A stretch of DNA of 38,872 bases from positions 1-38,872 of the forward strand of contig JAMLIC010000076.1 in the NCBI GenBank assembly GCA_023954375.1, given 5' to 3'. The position numbers and the translations under genes are program-made. The stretch comes from Planctomycetota bacterium (GTDB taxonomy: Bacteria; Planctomycetota; J058). This document shows, one piece after another, positions 27,781 through 35,728 of the stretch; within the stretch, counting starts at the first letter, position 1; every line of letters begins with the position of its first letter. A model generated the notes under the pieces. The model searched no databases. It was given only the letters and a program-made list of their open reading frames with translations, and was not told the origin of the DNA.

Positions 27781-29304
27781 GTGACCGTCTCCCGCCCGCC
27801 CACCCCGCCTGACGACGCCCCGCCGCCGCCGTCGCCGCCGCGCGGGCTCGACGCCTTCTTCACGCCGCGCGGCGTGGCCGTGGTCGGCGCCTCGCGCACG
27901 GCCGGGAAGGTCGGCAACGCCGTCGTGCGCAACCTGCTCTACGGCGACGCGCGGCAGCAGGACCGGGCGCGAGGGTTCCAGGGCGTGATCCTGCCCGTGA
28001 ACCCGCACGCGGACGAGGTCATGGGCCTGCCCACCGCCCGCGGCGTGGACAAGATCCACGGGCCGATCGACCTGGCGATCTTCGCCATCCCGGCGCCCGA
28101 GGTCCCCGACGCGCTCGACCGCGTGACCCGGCGCGGCGTGCGGGCGGCGATCGTCCTCTCGGCCGGGTTCTTCGAGATGGGCGCCGAGGGGCGGCGGCTC
28201 GAGGCGCAGCTGCGCTCGGTCGCCAACAACACGGGCGTCCGGGTGATCGGGCCGAACTGCACCGGGCTCTACTCGGGGCCGGCGCAGCTGCAGGCGTCGT
28301 TCTTCAGCGCCGCGCCCCCGCCGGGGCGGGCGTCGCTCGTCTCGCAGTCGGGCGCGATCGCCCAGGCGCTCGTGCAGTACTTCGACGGCGGGAGCTTCGG
28401 GCTGCGGCACGTCGTCAGCCTGGGCGAGAAGGTCGACGTCGACGACGCGCAGCTCGTGCGCTGGCTGGCGCGCGACCCGGGGACGACCGTGATCGGGCTC
28501 TACCTCGAGTCGCTCGACGACGCGCGCGCCTTCCACGAGGCCGCGCGGCTGGCGGCGCCGCACAAGCCGATCCTCGTCCTGCGCGGCGGGACGACGGGCG
28601 CCGGGCACCGCGCCGCGAAGGTCCACGAGGGGATCCTGGCCGTGAGCGACACGGCCTTCGAGGGGGCGCTCGCGCATCCGGGCGTGATCCAGGCCCGCTC
28701 GCTGCCCTCGTTCCTGGCGGGGCTGCGGGCGCTCGCCTGGCAGCCGCCCGCGGCGGGGCGCCGCGTGGCGATCGTCACCAACGCGGGCGGGGCCGGCGTG
28801 CTCGCGGCCGACGCCGTGTCGGTGGCGGGGCTCGACGTGGTCAAGCTGCGGCCGGCGACCGTGCAGCGCCTGGCCGACGTGCTCCCGAACCCGCGCACGG
28901 CGGGCAACCCGATCGACCTGCTGGGCGACGCCAAGGCCGGCCGCTTCCTCGCGGCGCTCGAGGTCGTGTCGCGCGCCGAGGAGGTCGACGCGATCCTGCT
29001 CCTGCTCACGGACCAGGCGATGACCGACCCGGTCGAGGTCGCCGCCCGGGTCTCCGACTGGGTGGAGACGCTCACCAAGCCGATCGTCGCCTCCTTCGTC
29101 GGCTCGGCGCGGGGGCGCCGCGGCGAGGAGGCGCTCGAGCGGCGCGGCGTGCCCACCTTCGAGTTCCCCGAGACGGCCGTCGCCGGCCTGCGCGCCCTCG
29201 TCGCCCGCGGCCTCTACGAGCGGCGCCTCGCCCGCCGTCGGCGCGTGGTCACCGCCGCGGCCCGCCGGCCCTCGACGGCCACGCGCGCGCTGCGGCGCTG
29301 GTGA
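27781..29304 (+). CDS. Acyl-CoA synthetase (ADP-forming) alpha-type protein
   Basis: 507 residues. A Pro-rich N-terminus (to ~22) precedes a CoA-binding Rossmann domain (GVAVVGASRTAGKVGNAVVRNL) and two succinyl-CoA-synthetase-like ligase domains (IGPNCTGLYS; SLVSQSGAIAQALVQY). His282 in KVHEGILAVSD sits where the family's phosphorylated His occurs (usually SHTG). Alpha-type enzymes with an ATP-grasp beta partner make acetate and ATP from acetyl-CoA and ADP; the beta part is not fused here and is not in the window. With PFOR it would complete pyruvate to acetate with ATP gain. A lysine-acetyltransferase-type relative is less likely, as no GNAT domain is present. Confidence 0.85.
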   Translation: MTVSRPPTPPDDAPPPPSPPRGLDAFFTPRGVAVVGASRTAGKVGNAVVRNLLYGDARQQDRARGFQGVILPVNPHADEVMGLPTARGVDKIHGPIDLAIFAIPAPEVPDALDRVTRRGVRAAIVLSAGFFEMGAEGRRLEAQLRSVANNTGVRVIGPNCTGLYSGPAQLQASFFSAAPPPGRASLVSQSGAIAQALVQYFDGGSFGLRHVVSLGEKVDVDDAQLVRWLARDPGTTVIGLYLESLDDARAFHEAARLAAPHKPILVLRGGTTGAGHRAAKVHEGILAVSDTAFEGALAHPGVIQARSLPSFLAGLRALAWQPPAAGRRVAIVTNAGGAGVLAADAVSVAGLDVVKLRPATVQRLADVLPNPRTAGNPIDLLGDAKAGRFLAALEVVSRAEEVDAILLLLTDQAMTDPVEVAARVSDWVETLTKPIVASFVGSARGRRGEEALERRGVPTFEFPETAVAGLRALVARGLYERRLARRRRVVTAAARRPSTATRALRRW

Positions 29305-29308
29305 TAAT
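29303..29308 (+). promoter_or_regulatory. -10-like hexamer 6 nt before the CDF transporter gene
   Basis: GATAAT, 6 nt before GTG 29315, overlapping the previous stop, no Shine-Dalgarno. The best-fitting leaderless candidate in the window. Confidence 0.45.
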
Positions 29309-29314
29309 GGTCGG

Positions 29315-30211
29315 GTGACCTCGCCCGCGTCGAACGACGCCCTCGCGCGCGCCGCCCGCGTCCGCCGCGTGCTCCTGTGGATCCTCGCCCTGAACCTGGG
29401 CGTGGCCCTGGCCAAGGCCGTCGTCGGCTGGATGGCGGGGTCGCTGTCCATGATGGCCGACGCGGCCCACTCGGGCTTCGACTCGAGCAGCAACGTCGTC
29501 GGCCTGGTCGCGGTGACCTTCGCCGCGCAGGCGCCCGACCGCGAGCACCCCTACGGGCACCACCGCTTCGAGGTCCTGGGCGCCGGCGCGATCGGCGTGT
29601 TCCTGGCGCTCGTCGTGTGGGGGATCGTCGACGGGGCGCTCGAGCGCCTGCGCGACCCGCGCGCGGTCGAGGCCGGGCCGCTGGCGTTCGGGGTCCTCGT
29701 CGTCACGCTCGTGGTCAACGTGTTCGTCGCCACCTACGAGCGGCGCATGGGCGTGGCGCTCAGGAGCCCGGTGCTGATCGCCGACTCGCAGCACACGGCG
29801 TCGGACGTCCTGGCCACGCTGGCGGTGCTGCTGGCGCTCGTGTGCGTGCGCCTCGGCTACCCCGGCGCCGACCCGCTGATCGCGCTGGTGATCGCCGCCT
29901 ACGTCGGCTGGATCGCCATCCGCGTCGTCCTCGGCGCGGCCAACGTCCTCGCCGACCGGGCGGCGATCGCCGCCGAGGAGGTCGAGCGCGTGGCCAGCGG
30001 CGTCCCCGGCGTGATCGACTGCCACGACGTGCGCACGCGCGGGCCCGAGGGCGCCGTCTTCGCCGACCTGCGCGTGCACGTCGACCCGCACCTGACGGTG
30101 AAGGCCGCGCACGACATCAGCCACGCCGTCGAGGCGGCGCTGCGGGAGGCGTTCCCCGACCTGGTGGACATCGTGGTCCACGTCGAGCCGGCGGGCGTGT
30201 GCCACGAGTGA
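29315..30211 (+). CDS. Cation diffusion facilitator (CDF) metal exporter
   Basis: 298 residues, with about six membrane helices in residues 15-205 and a cytoplasmic metal-binding domain after. Helix 2 carries HSGFD (His52, Asp56; Asp49 also nearby) and helix 5 HTASD (His160, Asp164), the HxxxD pair typical of zinc-preferring members. REHPYGHHRFE is the family loop between helices 2 and 3. It exports Zn(II) or similar divalent metal by proton exchange. GTG start 10 nt after the synthetase stop. Confidence 0.93.
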   Translation: MTSPASNDALARAARVRRVLLWILALNLGVALAKAVVGWMAGSLSMMADAAHSGFDSSSNVVGLVAVTFAAQAPDREHPYGHHRFEVLGAGAIGVFLALVVWGIVDGALERLRDPRAVEAGPLAFGVLVVTLVVNVFVATYERRMGVALRSPVLIADSQHTASDVLATLAVLLALVCVRLGYPGADPLIALVIAAYVGWIAIRVVLGAANVLADRAAIAAEEVERVASGVPGVIDCHDVRTRGPEGAVFADLRVHVDPHLTVKAAHDISHAVEAALREAFPDLVDIVVHVEPAGVCHE

Positions 30212-30244
30212 CCTGGCGGCCGCCTCGGTCGACCGACGGGGCGA

Positions 30245-31471
30245 TCACCCCGCGAGGCGCGCCAGCACGGCCTCCAGCGTCGGCTCGACCGGCTCGGGCG
30301 GCGCGCCGCCGGCCTTGAACGCCGCCTCGGCGTCCTTGAGCCCGCTCCCCGTGCACAGGGCCACGCACGGCGCGGCCGGGTCGAGGTCGCCCGCGCGGGC
30401 GAGCTTCACCAGGCCGGCCACCGCCGCCGCCCCGGCGGGCTCGGTGAACACGCCCGTCGAGCGGGCGGTCAGGCGCTGCGCCTCGAGGATCTCGTCGTCG
30501 CTGACGGTCACGAAGCGCCCGCCCGAGTCGCGCACCGCGCGGAGCGCCTTCCTGGCGTCGCGCGGGATCGAGACCGAGATGCTGTCGGCGAGCGTCCTGC
30601 CCGACGCCGGCTCGGGCCGGTCGAGGCCGCGCGCCCAGGCGTCGTGGAGCGCGGCGCTGCCCTCGGCCTGGACGCCGAGCAGCCGCGGGACGCGCGGGAG
30701 CTTGCCCATGCGCCACAGGTCGACGAAGCCCTTGTGCAGCCCGCCGATGATGCACCCGTCGCCGACGGAGACGGCGACCCACTCGGGCAGGTCCCAGCCG
30801 AGCTGCTCGGCGAGCTCGAGCGCGGCCGTCTTCTTGCCCTCGCCCAGGTAGGGGTTCACGCCGGTGCTGCGCAGGTCGAGCCCGAGGTGCGGGGCGGCGG
30901 CGAGCGACAGGTCGAACGCCTGGTCGTAGGTGCCGCGCACGGGCAGGAGCGTGGCCCCGTAGACCATGAGCTGCGCCAGCTTCGGCCTCGGCGCGGCCGC
31001 CGGGACGAGGATCACCGAGCGCAGGCCCGCCGCCGCGCAGAAGCCGGCCAGCGACGACGCCGCGTTTCCGGTCGAGGCGCAGAGGAGCCCCGGCGCGCCG
31101 CGCTCGAGGGCGCGCGCGACCGCGACGCTGGTCGCCCGGTCCTTGAACGAGGCCGTCGGGTTCCTGCCCTCGTCCTTGATCAGGAGGCGCGTCAGCCCGC
31201 CCGGCGCCCGATCGGCCGGCGCGGAGACGAGCGGCGTCGGCCCGACCACGAGCGGCGCGCGCGGGCCGTCGTCGAGGACGGGCAGGAGGGCGCGGTAGCG
31301 CCAGAGCCCCGGCGGGAGGGTCGCGAGGTCGCGCTCGAGCGCCGGGCGCGCGGCGTCGAGGTCGTAGGCGACGTCGAGCGTGCCTTCGGGCCCGCAGGCC
31401 GGGCACCAGAGCGCGGGGGGCGCGACGGCGGCCTGGCAGGCCACGCAGGTGAGGCCGGTGACGGTGCCCAT
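30245..31471 (-). CDS. thrC: Threonine synthase
   Basis: 408 residues from ATG 31471; a GTG six bases upstream is in frame, but the AGGG motif is better spaced from the ATG. Fold-type II PLP enzyme converting O-phosphohomoserine to threonine. NPTASFKDRA carries the PLP Lys (110), STGNAASSLAG binds the cofactor phosphate, and a zinc-ribbon-like N-terminus has Cys 9, 12, 23 and 26. It converges with the CDF gene (33 bp apart; small palindrome TCGGTCGACCGA at 30225-30236). Divergent from the SUKH gene. Other threonine pathway genes are not nearby. Confidence 0.93.
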   Translation of the reverse strand: MGTVTGLTCVACQAAVAPPALWCPACGPEGTLDVAYDLDAARPALERDLATLPPGLWRYRALLPVLDDGPRAPLVVGPTPLVSAPADRAPGGLTRLLIKDEGRNPTASFKDRATSVAVARALERGAPGLLCASTGNAASSLAGFCAAAGLRSVILVPAAAPRPKLAQLMVYGATLLPVRGTYDQAFDLSLAAAPHLGLDLRSTGVNPYLGEGKKTAALELAEQLGWDLPEWVAVSVGDGCIIGGLHKGFVDLWRMGKLPRVPRLLGVQAEGSAALHDAWARGLDRPEPASGRTLADSISVSIPRDARKALRAVRDSGGRFVTVSDDEILEAQRLTARSTGVFTEPAGAAAVAGLVKLARAGDLDPAAPCVALCTGSGLKDAEAAFKAGGAPPEPVEPTLEAVLARLAG

Positions 31472-31478
31472 GCGCACG

Positions 31479-31484
31479 ACCCTA
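31479..31484 (-). promoter_or_regulatory. -10-like hexamer before thrC
   Basis: On the minus strand TAGGGT, 7 nt before the ATG; the same AGGG could instead be read as a Shine-Dalgarno. Ambiguous. Confidence 0.3.
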
Positions 31485-31522
31485 CCAGGCCGACCGGCGA
31501 CCAGGGCTGCGAACGGGCACGC

Positions 31523-31548
31523 TGTGACGGACGTCGTGTACCGTCACA
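31523..31548. promoter_or_regulatory. Inverted repeat, possible operator between thrC and the SUKH gene
   Basis: TGTGACGG and CCGTCACA, perfect 8-bp arms around a 10-nt centre. It is 22 nt before ATG 31571 and overlaps a TACCGT that could be the -10 for that gene. The arm spacing (N16 between TGTGA and TCACA) does not match a Crp site. It could bind a dimeric repressor or fold in the leader. Confidence 0.5.
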
Positions 31549-31570
31549 TGCCGTCGTCACGGAGCGGGCC

Positions 31571-32218
31571 ATGAGCGACCGTCGGCTCCGCGAGGTCGCT
31601 GGTCCGCGGAGGTGTCCAACGAACGTGACCGATGTCTTCATGCGGCTCGAGTCGCAGATGTCGAGGTTGGGCCACCGTGCTCCGACACTTCTCCGCCCTG
31701 GTCTCGCCCCCGCTGACCTGCGGCGAGTCGTTCCGGTCTCGCTCCCCCGAGAGGTGGTGAACCTCTACTCACTCCACGACGGGACGACCACGGCAGGGCA
31801 GAAGCTCGGGGACCTCTGGATCATCCCCTTGTGCTACTTCATGCCGTTGGAGAAGGCCGTGCAGGAGTACCACGGCCTCGTCAGAGACGTCGACTGGCGG
31901 CCGACGCTGTTCCCCATGTTCCGGGACGGCGCCGGGACCTACTACGCATGCGAGACGGGCGACCAGGCGCAGTCGCCTATCCATCGCGTGAGCCTTCAGG
32001 ACGCCGAATCGGACGTCCAGTTCGACTCCCTTCACTCCATGCTCCTGACCTTCCTCAGGGCCTATGAGGGAGGTCTCGTCTCCGTGCGACCGGACACGGG
32101 AGTGTCCATGAACGTGTCCGGGTTCTTCCGACTCGCGCGCTCACTCAATCCGTCCAGCGCGTACTGGCGCCGTATGGCCTCCGAGTCCCCCGAAGAGGAT
32201 GGCGACTCGGGGCCCTGA
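31571..32218 (+). CDS. SUKH (SMI1/KNR4) family protein, likely immunity-type
   Basis: 215 residues from ATG 31571 (GGAG about 6 nt upstream). The SUKH pattern is clear: LPREVVNLYSLHDGT, then LWIIPLCYFMPLEKAVQEY, LFPMFRDGAGTYYACE, and a C-terminal helix SLHSMLLTFLRAYEGG. In bacteria this superfamily is often the immunity partner of contact-dependent or polymorphic toxins; it also occurs as a lone, orphan gene. No toxin gene is adjacent. GC by hand count on three 60-nt lines is 60-67%, against 85% in a line of the next gene, and codons such as AGA, TCA and ACT occur that neighbours avoid, so it is probably acquired. It is flanked by an inverted repeat on each side. Confidence 0.87.
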   Translation: MSDRRLREVAGPRRCPTNVTDVFMRLESQMSRLGHRAPTLLRPGLAPADLRRVVPVSLPREVVNLYSLHDGTTTAGQKLGDLWIIPLCYFMPLEKAVQEYHGLVRDVDWRPTLFPMFRDGAGTYYACETGDQAQSPIHRVSLQDAESDVQFDSLHSMLLTFLRAYEGGLVSVRPDTGVSMNVSGFFRLARSLNPSSAYWRRMASESPEEDGDSGP

Positions 32219-32240
32219 TCGGTCGCAGAAGGCGCAGCCT

Positions 32241-32276
32241 CCGGTCCGTTTCGCCCCGCGGGGCGAAACGGACCGG
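32241..32276. terminator. 36-bp perfect palindrome after the SUKH gene
   Basis: The two 18-nt halves, each beginning CCGGTCCGTTTCGCC on its own strand, pair perfectly with no loop. It lies 22 nt beyond the SUKH stop and 117 nt before the pseudokinase start. As RNA it would be a very stable hairpin, most simply a terminator without T tract. A fully symmetric DNA site of this length could also be bound by a protein. Confidence 0.6.
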
Positions 32277-32392
32277 CGGGCCTTACCACGCTGTTGAACG
32301 CGCCCGACGGGCCTGTGCGGTCGACCGGAGGGATACCTTGACCGGCGGCCGTCGCCCCTGCACCATCCGGCCCGTCAGCGAAGGGGGGCCGC

Positions 32393-35249
32393 GTGGGCAA
32401 CAGCAAGCAGACCCGCAAGCAAGCCACGTCGGCCCGCCTGGCCGTGCTGGAGCCGCAGGCCGAGCTGGGCCCGCGCGGCGTCGGCCTGGCGAAGAAGGTC
32501 AAGCACCCGGCGCGCGGCGAGGTCGTCCTGGTCACGCTCGACCCCGCCGCCGTCGGCAACGCCAAGGCGCGGCGTGCGTTCAAGCGCCACCTCGAGGCGG
32601 TCACGCCGCTCGAGCACCCGGGCCTCGTGCGCGTGCTCGACGGCGGCACCGACGACGGCGAGGGGCGCGCCTACCTGCTCGAGGAGGTCGCCGAGGGGAA
32701 GACCTTGCGCGAGGCGCTCGCCGCCGGGCCCCTGGCGCCCGAGGCGGCCCTGCGGCTCGCCCTCGACCTGCTCAACGCGCTGGCGCACGCCCACCACAAG
32801 GGCGTCGTCCACGGCGGCCTGACCCCCGACGGCGTCCTCGTGACGCCGGGCGACGGTCCCCGCGCTCGCCTGCTGGACGTGGGCTTCGCGCGCGTCGTCG
32901 CCCACGAGCAGGAGACCCCGGTCGGGCCGGTGCGCGTCGACACCGACTACGCCGCCCCGGAGATGATCAAGGGCGAGGCCGCCGACGGGCGCGCGGACGT
33001 CTACTCGGTCGGGCTGCTCCTGCAGGAGATGCTCACCGGCAAGCACCCGATCCCGGCGCCGCCCAAGAACCGCGTGCTGGCCCGCCTCAACGACAGCGCC
33101 CCCGACCTCGCCCCCGGCACCTTCGCCGACCCGGCCCTCGACGAGGCGGTGCGCGCCGCCCTGCGCACGGCCCTGCACAAGAACCCCGCGCGCCGGTTCC
33201 CCTCGGCCCGCGCGTTCGCGCAGGCCCTCCGCCCGGGCGCCCCGGCCGGGGCGACGGGCGCCGCCCCGGTGGCCGCGCCCGACGGCGGGACGTGCGACGG
33301 CTGCCAGGCCGCGATCCCGGCCGCGGCGGCGCGCACGTGGTCGCGCCACGCCTCGGACCAGCCGTTCCGCTGCCCGACCTGCGGCGGCACCTTCTGCGGC
33401 AAGGCGCACTGGGACCCGCGCGCGCTGTCGTGCAAGAAGTGCTACGAGCAGCCGATCGCCGGCTCCAGCGAGCCGCCGCCGCCCGACGTCGCGCTGGAGG
33501 CCTCGACCCTGGCCGCGACGCCCTCGCGCAGCCTCGTCGAGGAGCGGCGCGACGCGCTGCGCGGCCTCCTCGAGCGCGACAGCAGCGACGCCTGGCGCAC
33601 CCCGCCGAAGGCGACCGACCCCGCCAGCCCGCCGAAGGCGAGCGAGGCGCCGAAGGCGAGCGAGGCTGCGCCCAGCCCGCCGAAGGCGAGCGAGGCGCCG
33701 AAGGCGAGCGAGGCTGCGCCCAGCCCGCCGAGGGCGACCGAGCCGGCGGCCAGCCCGCCGAAGGTGAGTCAGCCCGCCGCCAGCCCGCCGAAGGCGGGCG
33801 AGCCCGCCGCCAGCCCGGCAGCGAAGCCGGCGGTCGCGGGCTCGCGGCCTGCGGCCGACGGCGGCGTCAACGACACCATGGCGCGCATCTGGGCCGACGA
33901 GAAGGAGCGGCAGCGCCAGGCGGCCGAGCGGTCGGCGCCTTCGGCCGCGACGCAGCCGTCCGCCGCGCCCGCCCGGGCCGACGTGCCGGGCGGCGGCCCG
34001 GCGCCGGGGGAGGTCTCCGGCCAGCGGCTGGTGACCGTCGCCCTGGGCGCGCTCCTGGCGATCGTCGCCTTCGGCTGGTTCGCCGATCGCGGGGCGCACC
34101 AGGCCAAGCTGGCCGCCCACGCCACGGCGGCCGAGGGCAAGCGGGCCGAGGCGGCCACGCTCGCCGAGCAGCGCTACGTCGAGCTCGTGCAGGCGCGCCG
34201 CGACCTCGAGCAGGCGCAGGACGACGACCGCGCGGGGCGCGCAGCCGCCGCGAAGGTCGAGGCGGAGCGCGCGAAGCTCGCCGAGGAGCTGGCCGAGGCG
34301 CAGGCGCTGATCCGCGCGCTGGGGGCCCGGCTGGACGAGGCCACCGTCCGCCTCGAGGCGGGCGCGGCGGATCGCGCCCGCCTCGACCAGGAGCGCGCGG
34401 CGGCGAGGGCGGGCGCGCCCCCCCCCCCCCCCGCGCCTCGAGGCGGCCGGCGCGCGGGTCGAGGAGCTCGACGCCGCGCGCGGCGCGCTCGCCGAGGAGC
34501 GCGCCGGGCTCGCCGAGCGGCTCGCGGCGGCCGAGCACGGGCTCGCCGCGGCCCGGACCGCGCGCGGGGAGGTCGAGCGGCGCCTGCGGCGCACACTGAC
34601 GAAGGTCGACGAGCAGGCCCTCGAGGTCGACGAGCTCACCCTGCAGCTCGTGGCCGCGGCGCGGACGGCCGAGGCGCTCCAGGCGGCCCAGCAGGCGCTC
34701 GAGGCCCGGTTGGCCGAGGCGCAGGCCGGCCTCCGCGCCCAGGACGACCTGCTCATGCTCCTCGCCGACGGCGGCCCCGAGGCGCATCCGCTGGCGCTCC
34801 TCGCCGTGACGCCCGAGGGCGCGCTGCGGCCGGCCGACGCGCCCCTGGCGCTCGGCGGGGCCGCCGGCGCGCGTGTGGTCCTCTCGGCGGAGCCCTCCCC
34901 GGCGCTCCGGGCGGCGCTCGACGCCGCCGCCGAGGAGCGCGTCCTCCTCGGGGTCGAGGTGCGGCTCGAGGGCGCCTCCGCCCCCGGGCTGCGCCTGGCG
35001 GCGACCGCGCTGCAGGGCGAGGAGCTGCCCTTCGAGGGCTGGCGCGCCCTCCCGGCCCTGCTCGCGCAGGAGGCGGTCCACGCCTGGGTCGAGCCGTTCG
35101 ACGCCGCGAGCCTGCTGCGGCGGGGCGGCGCGCTGGCCGTCCTGCTCGAGCCCGAGGGCGATGCCCCGGCCTGCCGGGTGGTCGAGGCCCGCCTGGTGGT
35201 CACGCCCCTGCGCGACGACGTGAAGCGGCGGCTGCGCCTGGCGCGGTGA
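32393..35249 (+). CDS. Membrane pseudokinase with zinc-ribbon, repeats and coiled coil; reading frame broken at a C15 run
   Basis: GTG start with AAGGGGGG upstream. A kinase-like fold (about 20-280) lacks all key residues: no glycine loop, Thr48 where the ATP Lys should be, HGGLTPDG (140-147) for HRDLKPxN, and DVG (162-164) for DFG; YAAPE and DVYSVGLLLQEMLTG remain. A Cys cluster follows (301, 304, 327, 330, 335, 347, 350), then SPPKASEAPKASEAAP repeats (from ~412), a membrane helix (~545-565) and a long coiled coil. At 34418-34432 fifteen C shift the frame. The coiled coil (RLEAAGARVEELDAARG) and C-terminal domain continue one base along to 35249; losing one C would give 951 residues. A structural or scaffold role is likely. 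Sequence error or phase variation must be told apart. Confidence 0.75.
33625..33720. repeat. Two perfect 48-bp tandem repeats inside the pseudokinase gene
   Basis: Copies at 33625-33672 and 33673-33720, followed by degenerate units to about 33810. Each encodes 16 residues (SPPKASEAPKASEAAP). A whole number of codons, so copy changes keep the frame. Probably an extendable linker before the membrane helix. Confidence 0.85.
34418..34432. repeat. Homopolymer run of 15 C in coding sequence
   Basis: The longest single-base run I see in the window, exactly where the pseudokinase frame changes. Fourteen C would restore one continuous frame. Confidence 0.85.
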
Positions 35250-35255
35250 GGCTCG

Positions 35256-35286
35256 CCGCGGAGCGCGCCTCGCGCGCGCTCCGCGG
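35256..35286. terminator. Hairpin between the convergent pseudokinase and arfB genes
   Basis: Perfect 12-bp stem CCGCGGAGCGCG / CGCGCTCCGCGG with a 7-nt loop, centred in the 48-bp gap between two converging stops. Likely bidirectional terminator. Confidence 0.65.
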
Positions 35287-35297
35287 TCCGTCCGTCC

Positions 35298-35723
35298 TCA
35301 CCCGTCGTGCGCGCCGCGGCGCTCCCGCTTCTTCTGGCTCTGGCGCTCCTTCCCCTCGCGGCGCCGCGCCCTCGCGCCCTTGCCCGGCTTGGTGGGGATG
35401 CGGCGCTTCTCGCGGCGCAGGGCGTCGCGGGCCAGGCTGCCCAGGCGGGCGAGGCAGGCCGCGCGGTTCTCGTGCTGGCTCTTGTGCTCGTCGCAGTGCA
35501 GGAGCACCTCGCCCTCGGCCGTCACGTAGCGCGGGGGGAGCTTCGCCAGGAGGCGCGCGCGCTGGTCGTCGGTGACGACGCGCGACCCCCGCAGGTCCCA
35601 GCGCAGGAGGACCTTCGTGCTCGCCTTGTTCACGTGCTGCCCGCCGGGCCCGCCCGAGCGGCTGAACGTGAGCGAGAGCTCGTCGTCCGGGATCACGAGC
35701 CCGGGGCGGACCTCGACGGGCAC
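35298..35723 (-). CDS. arfB: ArfB-like peptidyl-tRNA hydrolase (alternative ribosome rescue factor)
   Basis: 141 residues from GTG 35723, the first start after the kinase stop (5 nt apart). It has the release-factor catalytic loop GGPGGQHVNK and a Lys/Arg-rich C-terminal tail (RREKRRIPTKPGKGARARRREG), which in ArfB enters the empty mRNA channel. The length matches the family (about 140) and no codon-recognition domain is present. It frees ribosomes stalled without a stop codon. Clustering behind a kinase gene implies co-transcription; a functional link is not evident. Confidence 0.92.
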   Translation of the reverse strand: MPVEVRPGLVIPDDELSLTFSRSGGPGGQHVNKASTKVLLRWDLRGSRVVTDDQRARLLAKLPPRYVTAEGEVLLHCDEHKSQHENRAACLARLGSLARDALRREKRRIPTKPGKGARARRREGKERQSQKKRERRGAHDG

Positions 35724-35728
35724 GGCGC

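Noticed and set aside
31523..31548. Reading the TGTGA...TCACA repeat as a Crp site
   Set aside because: The spacing between half-sites is 16, not 6.
32294..32339. TTGAAC and TACCTT as a promoter for the pseudokinase gene
   Set aside because: About 34 nt separate the two boxes, far from the usual 17.
33600..33810. The PPKASEAPKASE region as a CRISPR array
   Set aside because: Units are adjacent, in frame and without spacers; they are coding repeats of a linker.
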